Source: an uncultured bacterium (lineage in GTDB: Bacteria; Fidelibacterota; Marinisomatia; Marinisomatales; UBA1611). Taken from it: a stretch of DNA of 7,600 nucleotides. Location: the NCBI GenBank assembly GCA_938092125.1, contig CALKMQ010000223.1, forward strand, positions 1 to 7,600, in the 5' to 3' direction. A program made the position numbers and the translations under genes. Below are positions 1-6,997 of the stretch, in pieces. A model generated the notes under the pieces. It saw only the letters and a list, made by a program, of their open reading frames with translations, was not told the DNA's origin and ran no database searches. Within the stretch, counting starts at the first letter, position 1; every line of letters starts with the position of its first letter.

Positions 1-276
1 GTAGTTTGCCCTTTGGTTAAAAAAGATGGATTGCCAGAAAAAGCTCGATTAATCGTAGATACATTGAAACCTCATTTTAATGTCTTATATGATCAACAAG
101 GTTCAATTGGAAAACGTTACTACAGGCAAGATGAAGCTGGAACACCATATGGAGTCACTGTAGATCATCAAACTATGGATGACGGTACCGTCACTATCAG
201 ATATAGAGATACTCAAAAACAAGATAGAACATCTTTAGAAAATGTTTTAAACATAATTCAATCAAGTCTACTTTAG
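1..276 (+). CDS. glyS: Glycyl-tRNA synthetase, C-terminal anticodon-binding domain (5' end outside window)
   Basis: This is the last 91 codons of a glycyl-tRNA synthetase, the cytoplasmic enzyme that charges tRNA-Gly with glycine using ATP. The frame is open from base 1, so the gene starts upstream; the TTG at 13 is an internal leucine, not a start. The piece is the class II anticodon-binding domain. It shows the stretch GSIGKRYYRQDEAGTPYGVT (residues 31-50 of the fragment), followed by VD and then DGTVTIRYRDT, which are hallmarks of the single-chain alpha2 (eukaryal/archaeal-like) GlyRS rather than the alpha2beta2 GlyQ/GlyS enzyme of Proteobacteria. The usual cysteine of TPYCVTVD is glycine here, a conservative difference. 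It ends with TAG 15 bases before ggt on the same strand, so the two may be co-transcribed. Identity is firm; the catalytic domain cannot be judged. Confidence 0.93.
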   Translation, partial: VVCPLVKKDGLPEKARLIVDTLKPHFNVLYDQQGSIGKRYYRQDEAGTPYGVTVDHQTMDDGTVTIRYRDTQKQDRTSLENVLNIIQSSLL

Positions 277-291
277 TACTCCTTTTTAATC

Positions 292-1977
292 ATGTATAAA
301 TATTTTTGTCTTTTGCCTCTGCTTTTAGCGTATGCTAAAACAGCTTCTCCAGATCCAATTTATGCTAAAAATGGAATGGTCGTTTCTCTTAATAAGAATG
401 CTTCTAAAGCAGGAATTAAAATACTAGAAAAAGGTGGCAATGCTGTTGATGCTGCCGTTGCAGTTGGCTTTGCACTAGCTGTTACCTCACCGGAAAATGG
501 TAATTTAGGTGGTGGTGGGTTTATGGTAGGAGCGACATCATATGGTAAAATCTTTTCACAAGATCACAGAGAGAAAGCTCCCTCACAATCAAATAGGGAT
601 ATGTTTTTAAACCAAGATGGTTCAGTCGTGCCAAATATGTCTTTGAGCTCAAGGTCTTCTAGTGGTGTACCTGGGACAGTGCATGGGTTATTAAGCGCTT
701 GGAAAGATCATGGTTCTGGAAACATTCGAATACAACAATTGCTGGCACCAGCAATAAAATTAGCTGAGAAAGGCTTTTTATTATCCAAACGCAGAGCGGA
801 TTTATTTAACAGCTACAAAGAAGTCTTTAAGTTAAATGCGGCCGCTGCAAAAATATTCATCCGTCAAGATGGTCGACCTTGGCAAAAAGATGATCTTTTT
901 ATACAAAAAGATCTATCAAAAACGTTAAAGCGAATATCAAAATTTGGAATAGATGGATTTTATAAAGGGACTACGTCAAAAATGATAATAAGCGAGATGG
1001 CGAAAGGGAATGGACTCATTTCAAAAAATGACCTTGCAAATTATTCTCCTGTCTATCGTGAACCAGTCATCGGAACTTTTAAAGATATTGAAGTAATCTC
1101 AATGGGCCCACCTAGTTCTGGAGGCCTCCTACTTATTCATATGCTCAATGCATTAGAAAACTTTCAATTAGATACTCTTGGTTGGAACTCTACGGACTAT
1201 ATACATTTATTGACTGAGGTAGCCAAACGAGCGTACGCTGATAGAGCTCAGCATCTTGGCGATCCTGACTTTTGGAAGAATCCTAGAAATCTGTTTTTAT
1301 CGAAGTCTTATGCAGCTAGTAGAATAGATAATATATCAATGAAAACTCATACTCCAAGCAAGGAAGTTCATCCAGGTAATTATGAAGACACTGAGAGCAA
1401 TGAAACAACTCATTATTCTGTTGTAGATAGTGAAGGTAATGCTGTGGCAGTAACTACAACATTAAACCAAAACTTTGGAAATAAACATGTCGTTTCAGGT
1501 GCAGGTTTTTTCTTAAATAATGAAATGGATGATTTTTCAATTAAACCTGGAACACCAAATTTTTGGGGGTTGGTTGGTAGCGAGGCCAATGCAATTGAGC
1601 CAAATAAACGGCCCCTCAGTTCGATGACACCTACAATACTCATTTATGATGGGTATCCAATAATGACAATTGGTTCTCCTGGAGGATCCAAAATTATAAC
1701 AACAGTACTACAATGTATTTTAAATGTATTAATTCACGATATGAATATTAAAGAAGCAGTCTGCGCACCAAGAATTCATCATCAATGGCTCCCTGAAAAT
1801 ACTGTTTTTATCGAACCCAATGGATTATCTGTAGATATAATTGAGGCTTTAAAATTACGGGGTCATATCGTAAAAACTTATGGATATATGGGTGTTGCAA
1901 ACGGAATTATAATTAAAGATGATGGCTTATATGGCGGTGGAGACTGCAGGGATGAAACTGCCGCAGTAGGGTATTAA
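292..1977 (+). CDS. ggt: Secreted gamma-glutamyltransferase (glutathione hydrolase)
   Basis: This enzyme cleaves or transfers the gamma-glutamyl group of glutathione and related peptides, normally in the periplasm or at the cell surface. It is an Ntn-hydrolase made as a proenzyme that cuts itself. At 561 residues it is close to the E. coli enzyme (580). Residues 1-15 look like a short signal peptide (K3, hydrophobic 4-14, AYA before K16). The self-processing and catalytic threonine is T372 in the motif ETTHYSVVD, giving a large subunit of about 371 and a small one of 190 residues. Counterparts of E. coli substrate residues are R93 (R114), N392 (N411), D414 (D433), S443/S444 (S462/S463) and G464/G465 (G483/G484). 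The lid-loop segment (about 419-430) is present, with W425 where E. coli has Y444, and E411 replaces Q430. No Shine-Dalgarno is visible before the ATG. Its stop overlaps that of the convergent gene. Confidence 0.95.
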   Translation: MYKYFCLLPLLLAYAKTASPDPIYAKNGMVVSLNKNASKAGIKILEKGGNAVDAAVAVGFALAVTSPENGNLGGGGFMVGATSYGKIFSQDHREKAPSQSNRDMFLNQDGSVVPNMSLSSRSSSGVPGTVHGLLSAWKDHGSGNIRIQQLLAPAIKLAEKGFLLSKRRADLFNSYKEVFKLNAAAAKIFIRQDGRPWQKDDLFIQKDLSKTLKRISKFGIDGFYKGTTSKMIISEMAKGNGLISKNDLANYSPVYREPVIGTFKDIEVISMGPPSSGGLLLIHMLNALENFQLDTLGWNSTDYIHLLTEVAKRAYADRAQHLGDPDFWKNPRNLFLSKSYAASRIDNISMKTHTPSKEVHPGNYEDTESNETTHYSVVDSEGNAVAVTTTLNQNFGNKHVVSGAGFFLNNEMDDFSIKPGTPNFWGLVGSEANAIEPNKRPLSSMTPTILIYDGYPIMTIGSPGGSKIITTVLQCILNVLIHDMNIKEAVCAPRIHHQWLPENTVFIEPNGLSVDIIEALKLRGHIVKTYGYMGVANGIIIKDDGLYGGGDCRDETAAVGY

Positions 1978-2864
1978 TTATATACTTTCTCCCATTCACG
2001 AATTCTTTTATTTACCCAACTTGTTTCTGGAACATCAACATTAACCATTTCAGATTTATTAGCTCGGATCCAAAACCATGACCCTTTAGGAATACCTTTA
2101 CTATAATTACCGCTCAATGCAACAACACCATCCTTGTAAATATAGGTCCATGACCCATGTTTTTTCCCGAATCTATAATTACCAGTGATTGATTTTTGTC
2201 CATCATCATAATATTCTATAAACTCACCATGTAAAACACCTTTTGAATATCTGTGTTTGTGTAGAATTAATCCACTTTTGCCCCAAACTATTTGAGCTCC
2301 ATCTCTCAATCCATCCTTCCAATTATTTTCATAAATCGGATTTCCTTTTTGGTTCCAACTTTTTTCTATTCCACTTTTTATTCCATAATTATATAAAACT
2401 TCTGATTGTTTTTTCCCATTTTTAAACCGTGTAATACATTTGCCGTTCTCTTTATCATCAATATATCCAAAAGAATAAGCTAGTTTCCCTTCTTCACTCC
2501 ATTCGCTCCATCGCCCTTCTTTTTTACCATTTTTATAAGACCCTCGTCTCATTAATTGACCATTTGAAAACCACCACTGCCATATATTGTCCTCAATAGA
2601 GTTAGCATAAAATCCGATTTTATGCTTTTTACCATTTGGATACCACCAAACCCATCTACCATTTTTCATACCTTTCTCATAAATTCCTTGTAATTCTTTT
2701 TGGCCATTAGGATAATAATTGAAGACATTTCCATTAAAGGGAATAGATTCTTCTTTTAAATATTTTATTAATGAGCCATTTGAATTAAGTACATCTGATA
2801 AATCACTTGTTAACACTTGCCCATTTATAATTATTGGTAAAAAAGCTAGGATAAGATATAACAT
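1974..2864 (-). CDS. Secreted MORN-variant / YwqK-like repeat protein
   Basis: This is a 296-residue protein of unknown function. Residues 1-15 are hydrophobic (LYLILAFLPIIING) and look like a signal peptide, so the mature protein probably sits in the periplasm or outside the cell. After a short linker, residues 45-260 form nine copies of a 24-residue repeat with a consensus like GxWxxWYxNGKxxxxGxYxxGxKx, and a tenth begins at G261 (GSWFWI). This is the MORN-variant pattern annotated in databases as the YwqK antitoxin family (COG2849). That name comes from a B. subtilis protein, and no toxin gene is seen here, so I would not call it an antitoxin. The C-terminal 25 residues are charged and lack repeats. 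It is the last gene of the rlmN operon, starting 1 base after the M20 gene stops and lacking a clear ribosome site, which suggests translational coupling. The repeats probably form a beta-hairpin solenoid that binds a partner or carbohydrate. Confidence 0.75.
   Translation of the reverse strand: MLYLILAFLPIIINGQVLTSDLSDVLNSNGSLIKYLKEESIPFNGNVFNYYPNGQKELQGIYEKGMKNGRWVWWYPNGKKHKIGFYANSIEDNIWQWWFSNGQLMRRGSYKNGKKEGRWSEWSEEGKLAYSFGYIDDKENGKCITRFKNGKKQSEVLYNYGIKSGIEKSWNQKGNPIYENNWKDGLRDGAQIVWGKSGLILHKHRYSKGVLHGEFIEYYDDGQKSITGNYRFGKKHGSWTYIYKDGVVALSGNYSKGIPKGSWFWIRANKSEMVNVDVPETSWVNKRIREWEKVYN
2085..2732 (-). repeat. Nine tandem 72-base (24-residue) coding repeats
   Basis: Residues 45-260 of the YwqK-like protein divide into exactly nine 24-residue units with no insertion or deletion. 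In each, position 1 is G (N in the third unit), position 10 is always G, position 18 is Y or W, and position 21 is mostly G. Positions 3, 6 and 7 favour aromatics (W, F or Y). Units 1-3 and 8-9 fit the consensus best and units 4-7 are more diverged. At DNA level the copies are well diverged, so this is an old protein repeat, not a recent DNA duplication. Confidence 0.85.
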
Positions 2865-2865
2865 T

Positions 2866-4032
2866 TTATTTAAATGAGTTTTCTATAAGATTTAAATAAA
2901 CAGAGGCACCTACTAAAAGAGACCTTTCATCAATGTCAAAGTGGGAACAGTGGTGAGGCGTTGATAATAAATCATTTTTTTTAGGAGCAGACCCTACAAA
3001 GAAAAAACATCCGGGTATTTTTTGTAAATAATATGAAAAGTCCTCACCTCCCATAGATAAATAGGGTGATTTCGCTTGATTTCCAACTATATTTTTAGCA
3101 GCTAGTAAAACATTTTTTACAGGTACGTCATGATTGACCGTAGGAGGATATCCCTCTTTATATTTTATTTTGATTATAGCATTGAAAGAATTTGAAACCC
3201 CTTCAATTATTTCTTCCATTCTTTTTTTAATCATTTGCCGATTTTGCTCTGAATATGCTCGTGTTGTTCCATACATAATTACATTATCAGAAATAACGTT
3301 AAAGTTTTCACCACCTTTTATTTTACCTATAGTCAAGACTGTGTTTTCTAATGGGTTTGTATTTCTACTAACAACGGTTTGTAGAATAGTTATGAGGTGG
3401 CTCGCTACGACAATTGCATCTACAGTTCCTTGCGGAGCCGCACCATGTCCGCCTTTTCCTAAAATTTCTATTTCAAATATATCAGCAGATGCCATTACTG
3501 GACCGGTTTTCAAACCTACTTCACCATATTTCTGATAGTTCCAAAGATGTAACCCATATATTTCATCCACACCATTTAAACAACCATCCTCAATCATATA
3601 CCTTGCACCACCTCCGCCCTCCTCTGCTGGCTGAAAAATAAACTTTACTGTTCCTTTTTTTATTCTATTGTTTTTTGATAAAGACTTAGCTGCTCCCAAC
3701 AAAATTGCCATATGTCCATCGTGCCCACATGCATGCATTACTCCATCATTCCTTGATTTATAATCTGAAGAACCTTTTTCTTGCATTGGAAGTGCATCCA
3801 TATCTGCTCTTAGTGCTATTGTCGGCCCAGGCCCAAAATATATTTCACCAACGACACCAGTTTTACCTACATTTGTTTTATGTTTTATTCCAAATTTTTT
3901 TAAATATTTAGAAATAGTTTCTGCTGTTTTAAACTCTTTAAAACTTAGTTCTGGATACTTATGGAAATGCCTTCTGTAATAATATATTTCATCGGATAAT
4001 TCTGCAATTTCTTTTCTTATATTAATTTTCAT
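2866..4032 (-). CDS. M20-family amidohydrolase (N-acyl amino acid / hippurate hydrolase type)
   Basis: This is a cytoplasmic two-metal hydrolase that splits an amide bond in an N-acylated amino acid or small peptide; the exact substrate cannot be read from sequence. It is 388 residues, normal for the M20D group (HipO, AbgB, plant IAA-amino acid hydrolases). Early motifs are HFHKYPELSFKE (22-33) and ALRADMDALPMQE (73-85). Metal and catalytic residues fit the family: C102 and H104 in HACGHDGH, E137 as general base with E138 as ligand in QPAEEGGGG, H162 in GLHLW, and H361 (or H360) near the end before FDID. The inserted dimerisation domain covers about 180-295 and contains GKGGHGAAPQGTVDA. There is no signal peptide. 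The ATG overlaps the TGA of the upstream phosphorylase gene as ATGA, the reason for this start and a sign of coupled translation. It has an 8-A run in the KKN codons at 351-353. Confidence 0.9.
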   Translation of the reverse strand: MKINIRKEIAELSDEIYYYRRHFHKYPELSFKEFKTAETISKYLKKFGIKHKTNVGKTGVVGEIYFGPGPTIALRADMDALPMQEKGSSDYKSRNDGVMHACGHDGHMAILLGAAKSLSKNNRIKKGTVKFIFQPAEEGGGGARYMIEDGCLNGVDEIYGLHLWNYQKYGEVGLKTGPVMASADIFEIEILGKGGHGAAPQGTVDAIVVASHLITILQTVVSRNTNPLENTVLTIGKIKGGENFNVISDNVIMYGTTRAYSEQNRQMIKKRMEEIIEGVSNSFNAIIKIKYKEGYPPTVNHDVPVKNVLLAAKNIVGNQAKSPYLSMGGEDFSYYLQKIPGCFFFVGSAPKKNDLLSTPHHCSHFDIDERSLLVGASVYLNLIENSFK

Positions 4033-4811
4033 TTTCTACCGATATGATTTATAGTTTGTATAATTAATCGCCCAAAGTCATTTTCTACTTTTTTAGCGCT
4101 AGCTAACACGTCTTCGTGTTTTAATAATCTGTTGTCTAATCCTGCAGCAAAATTTGTCAAAACTGAAAAGACTAAAACATCCATATTTAATTTTTTAGCA
4201 TATTCAATCTCAGGAACTGTACTCATCCCAACTGCATCGCCCCCTAAATTTTTTAAAAATCGGATCTCTGCAGGTGTCTCATATGCTGGCCCAGGCATCC
4301 AACAGTAGTTACCCTCTAAAAGATTTATATCATTTTTTTTTGCTACTGAAAAAGCTGTGTTAATCATTTCTTGATTATAATATTTTTCTCCACATTTTAG
4401 TTTAGGCAATGAACTGTTTGATAGAAAGGTAGAATCAAAATGACCTTTTATCAACATAATAGAACCTGGATAATTTTTTAATTTTAAACTCCCAGATGAA
4501 TTTGTTATGATTATTTTTTTAATTCCTATCTGGTGGAAGACTTTAATTGGTAATGAGACACTTTCTAAGTTTATACCTTCATAATAATGTAATCTTCCTC
4601 GCGCAACCAAAACATGCTTGTCTCCAATATAACCTGATATAAATTCTCCTCGATGACCATCTACTTTAGAAATTGGAAAAGAAGATATATTTTTATATGG
4701 CAGAATCCTTTTATTAGTTAACTTGTTTACTACATGGTCAAGGCCAGATCCAAGAATAATTCCCATGTTTCCATTAAAGTTAAGGATACTGTTTATTTCA
4801 TTTATTTGCAC
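4029..4811 (-). CDS. Purine nucleoside phosphorylase, PNP/MTAP family
   Basis: This enzyme cleaves purine nucleosides with phosphate to free base and (deoxy)ribose-1-phosphate, in cytoplasmic purine salvage. It is 260 residues, slightly short for the trimeric PNP family. Conserved motifs run in order: GIILGSGL (17-24), GHRGEF (52-57), GRLHYYEG (72-79), GPAYETPAE (174-182) and VGMSTVPE (194-201). Counterparts of human purine-site residues are E178 (E201), M196 (M219) and N220 (N243), which point to a 6-oxopurine PNP. Unusually, the TNAAGG phosphate/ribose loop reads TNSSGSL (103-109) and the following DHINL reads GHFDS (123-127), which resembles the MTA phosphorylase pattern. I chose the GTG start because an in-frame stop lies just upstream and the next ATG (residue 16) would cut into the first motif. 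It lies 17 bases after rlmN and overlaps the M20 gene by 4 bases. Guanosine/inosine is the likely substrate, with moderate certainty. Confidence 0.87.
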   Translation of the reverse strand: MQINEINSILNFNGNMGIILGSGLDHVVNKLTNKRILPYKNISSFPISKVDGHRGEFISGYIGDKHVLVARGRLHYYEGINLESVSLPIKVFHQIGIKKIIITNSSGSLKLKNYPGSIMLIKGHFDSTFLSNSSLPKLKCGEKYYNQEMINTAFSVAKKNDINLLEGNYCWMPGPAYETPAEIRFLKNLGGDAVGMSTVPEIEYAKKLNMDVLVFSVLTNFAAGLDNRLLKHEDVLASAKKVENDFGRLIIQTINHIGRK

Positions 4812-4828
4812 TAATAAATAACCACTTT

Positions 4829-5863
4829 TTAACTATCGCTCACCGCTAGCTGTCCACAACCAGCATCAATGTCAGTTCCTTTACTCCATCGGATAGTAAC
4901 CGGAAAAGGAGCAGACCTTAATTTTGACATAAAAGAATGAATTTTACTTTGGTCAGGCCTCTGAAACTCACCATCTGTTTCATTATAAGGAATAACATTT
5001 AATTTACATTTTTTAATATCATATAATAGTTTAATTAACCTGGCAGCGTCCTCAATACTATCATTACATTCTTTAAGCAAAACATATTCAAAGGTTAGCC
5101 ATTTATTAGATTGCTCAGTATATTTTTTTGAAGCATCTAATAAATCAACTAATGCATTTTTTTTTGTAATTGGCATGATCGCTTTTCTTTGTTCATTTGT
5201 CGTCCCGTTTAAACTGATAGCTAGCTTAAATTTTTCTTTTTCTTTAGTAAACCTTTCAATCTTACCAATGACACCAGCAGTTGATATTGTAATTCGTTTA
5301 TACCCCATATTAATACCATTTGGATTGTGCAAGAGATGAGCAGATTTGATAACATTTCGATAATTAAGGAAGGGTTCTCCCATTCCCATAAAGACTATAT
5401 TTGTTATTTGTTTATTTATTTTTTGACTGATCATAAGATATTGATCAACTATTTCTCCAGGGGTTAAGTTTTCTTTGAATCCCATTTTTGCTGTAGCGCA
5501 AAACTTACAATCTAATGCACAACCAACCTGAGTAGATAAACACAGAGTGACTCTATCATCATCGTTCATTAAAACTGATTCAATTAAAGCACCACTTTGT
5601 GTTTTAAATAAGAACTTATTAGTTAATTCTGAAGTCGATTTAGTTGCTCGAACAAAAGTTAAAGGATGAATACAATATTCTGATCTTAAAAAAGTTATAA
5701 GCTCTTTTGGTAAATTATTAAAAGCATCAAAATCATTTACTTTGTTCCTATATAGCCAGTTAAACAATTGTTTAGCTCTAAAACTTTTAACATCATTATC
5801 TTCACAAATTTTAACTAAGTCTTCAAGACTCTTTCCAATTAGTGATGTTTTATCTGGTTTCAT
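4829..5863 (-). CDS. rlmN: Dual-specificity 23S rRNA (A2503-C2)/tRNA (A37-C2) methyltransferase RlmN
   Basis: This is a radical SAM enzyme that methylates carbon 2 of A2503 in 23S rRNA and, in E. coli, of A37 in some tRNAs, tuning translation accuracy. At 344 residues it is a usual length. The N-terminal helical domain (about 1-100) has KSFRAKQLFNWLYR. The radical SAM cluster motif is C115-x3-C119-x2-C122 (GCALDCKFCATAKMGF). The SAM-site motif GMGEP lies at 160-164, followed by ISTAG (193-197) and AISLN (215-219). The methyl-carrying cysteine is C336 in DIDAGCGQLA, and C108 matches the conserved cysteine of TLC. All residues needed for the ping-pong mechanism are present. It lacks the replacements expected of the resistance enzyme Cfr, so I call RlmN. 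It is the first gene of a four-gene minus-strand operon and is divergent from moxR. It has a modest ribosome site (ACAGGT). A 9-A run encodes KKN at 234-236. Confidence 0.97.
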   Translation of the reverse strand: MKPDKTSLIGKSLEDLVKICEDNDVKSFRAKQLFNWLYRNKVNDFDAFNNLPKELITFLRSEYCIHPLTFVRATKSTSELTNKFLFKTQSGALIESVLMNDDDRVTLCLSTQVGCALDCKFCATAKMGFKENLTPGEIVDQYLMISQKINKQITNIVFMGMGEPFLNYRNVIKSAHLLHNPNGINMGYKRITISTAGVIGKIERFTKEKEKFKLAISLNGTTNEQRKAIMPITKKNALVDLLDASKKYTEQSNKWLTFEYVLLKECNDSIEDAARLIKLLYDIKKCKLNVIPYNETDGEFQRPDQSKIHSFMSKLRSAPFPVTIRWSKGTDIDAGCGQLAVSDS

Positions 5864-5970
5864 AAGTTTACCTGTAAATTAAAAAATAAGCGTATTTTGC
5901 TTTCCGAAATTAACTTATCAAAGTAATTTTCTAACCGCAAATATTTATCACCAAAAATAATAGAGATATA
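5864..5970. promoter_or_regulatory. Divergent intergenic region between rlmN and moxR
   Basis: These 107 bases are the only substantial non-coding gap and must carry promoters for the leftward rlmN operon and, probably, the rightward moxR operon. The sequence is very AT-rich. On the minus strand a weak sigma70-like pair can be drawn: TTGATA (5916-5921) and CAAAAT (5894-5899) with a 16-base spacer, about 30 bases before rlmN. I found no equally good pair for moxR. A TATAAT at 5967-5972 overlaps its ATG and is probably chance. No operator palindrome or riboswitch fold is visible. Confidence 0.35.
5870..5875 (-). promoter_or_regulatory. Ribosome binding site of rlmN
   Basis: On the minus strand ACAGGT ends 6 bases before the ATG at 5863. 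AGGT complements the 16S rRNA tail, and spacing is good. It is one of only two recognisable Shine-Dalgarno matches in the window, and it supports the chosen rlmN start. Confidence 0.5.
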
Positions 5971-6966
5971 ATGTCAAAAAATATAAATGATACAGAATTA
6001 CTAGAAGAACTTGTAAAAGCCAAAAATAACTTTACTACAGAAATTGGAAAAGTTATTATTGGTCAAAAAAGTGTACTCGATCAGATGTTAATTGCGCTCC
6101 TAACCCGTGGGCATACTTTGCTAGTTGGTGTGCCTGGATTAGCCAAAACTCTTCTCATAAAGTCTATGGCTGAAATATGCGATCTTAATTTTAAACGAAT
6201 TCAGTTTACACCAGACTTAATGCCGAGTGATATTACTGGGACTGAATTAATCGATATAGATCCTGAATCTGGAAAAAGAAATTTTCGTTTTTACAAAGGT
6301 CCAATTTTTGGAAATATTATTCTTGCTGATGAAATAAATAGAACACCACCAAAGACCCAATCGGCACTACTAGAAGCTATGCAAGAACATAAAGTAACAG
6401 CAGGTGGGAACACATATGATTTAGACGAACCATTTTTTGTACTTGCCACTCAAAACCCGATTGAACAAGAAGGTACCTATCCATTACCAGAGGCGCAATT
6501 AGACAGATTTATGTTTCACTTAAATATAAGCTACCCTACAATTGAAGAAGAAATCTCAATTGTTAACCGTACAACCATTGGTAGTAATACTAAAATTAAA
6601 AAAGTATTTTCAAAGGAATCTATAATTAATTTTCAGAACCTTACTCTTCGAGTTCCAATTTCTGAAAATGTAGTAAGCTATGCTGTCAAATTAGTTGCCT
6701 CTACAAGACCAAGTGAAGTTGATAGTGATAGCTATATTAAACAATGGGTTGAATGGGGTGCTGGCCCTAGAGCATCTCAGTATTTAGCTTTAGGAGCAAA
6801 AGCAAAAGCACTTCTGGATGGTCGGCCTACTCCAAGTATTGAAGACATTCAATCTATCGCTCCAGATATTTTAAGACACCGAATTCTTCCTAGTTTCAAC
6901 TCAGAGGCTGAAGGTATAAAAATTGATGATATAGTTAATCACTTAATTAATAATATCGAGGCTTAA
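5971..6966 (+). CDS. MoxR-family AAA+ ATPase
   Basis: This is a cytoplasmic AAA+ ATPase of the MoxR group, thought to act as a chaperone-like motor that remodels or matures protein complexes together with VWA-domain partners. It is 331 residues, typical for the family. Visible motifs are Walker A GVPGLAKT (53-60, K59), Walker B IILADE (116-121), the adjacent INRTPPKTQSALLEAMQE (122-139), sensor 1 ATQNP (159-163, N162), the arginine finger region LDRF (177-180, R179), and sensor 2 GAGPRAS (263-269, R267). All are intact, so it should be an active ATPase. The ATG is preceded by only a weak AGAG-like ribosome site. The DUF58 gene follows on the same strand within about 30 bases, the usual pairing for this family. 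Its target cannot be told from the window. Confidence 0.95.
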   Translation: MSKNINDTELLEELVKAKNNFTTEIGKVIIGQKSVLDQMLIALLTRGHTLLVGVPGLAKTLLIKSMAEICDLNFKRIQFTPDLMPSDITGTELIDIDPESGKRNFRFYKGPIFGNIILADEINRTPPKTQSALLEAMQEHKVTAGGNTYDLDEPFFVLATQNPIEQEGTYPLPEAQLDRFMFHLNISYPTIEEEISIVNRTTIGSNTKIKKVFSKESIINFQNLTLRVPISENVVSYAVKLVASTRPSEVDSDSYIKQWVEWGAGPRASQYLALGAKAKALLDGRPTPSIEDIQSIAPDILRHRILPSFNSEAEGIKIDDIVNHLINNIEA

Positions 6967-6973
6967 TATTTCC

Positions 6974-6978
6974 GAGGT
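6974..6978 (+). promoter_or_regulatory. Shine-Dalgarno-like GAGGT upstream of the DUF58 gene
   Basis: GAGGT lies 7 bases after the moxR stop. It is only 2 bases before the ATG at 6981 and 19 bases before the in-frame TTG at 6998. It therefore fits an initiation near 6981-6988 better than one at TTG, and it bears on the start problem described for the DUF58 gene. Confidence 0.4.
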
Positions 6979-6997
6979 AAATGATAAGAAAAAGTAT

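Noticed and set aside
1413..1643. A 76-codon minus-strand frame inside ggt
   Set aside because: It overlaps the most conserved part of Ggt (catalytic Thr and substrate motifs) and has no recognisable features or start signal.
1957..1992. Possible terminator hairpins near the ggt end (ACTG-ccg-CAGT and GTAT...ATAC)
   Set aside because: Stems are only 4 base pairs, there is no following T run on either strand, and they lie within coding sequence.
1974..2864. Toxin-antitoxin system suggested by YwqK similarity
   Set aside because: The protein has a signal peptide, the neighbours are housekeeping or salvage enzymes, and no toxin-like gene is adjacent.
3134..3641. Open frames of 75-133 codons on the plus strand inside the M20 gene
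   Set aside because: They lie wholly opposite a gene with clear M20 motifs, show no domain-like composition, and arise from the AT-rich complement of its codons.
4829..5863. Cfr-type antibiotic resistance methyltransferase
   Set aside because: Motifs (GMGEP, ISTAG, DIDAGCGQLA) and the operon setting with salvage genes fit chromosomal RlmN. There is no mobile element nearby.
5967..5972. Perfect TATAAT -10 box
   Set aside because: It overlaps the moxR start codon, so it could not make the moxR message, and no -35 partner is evident.
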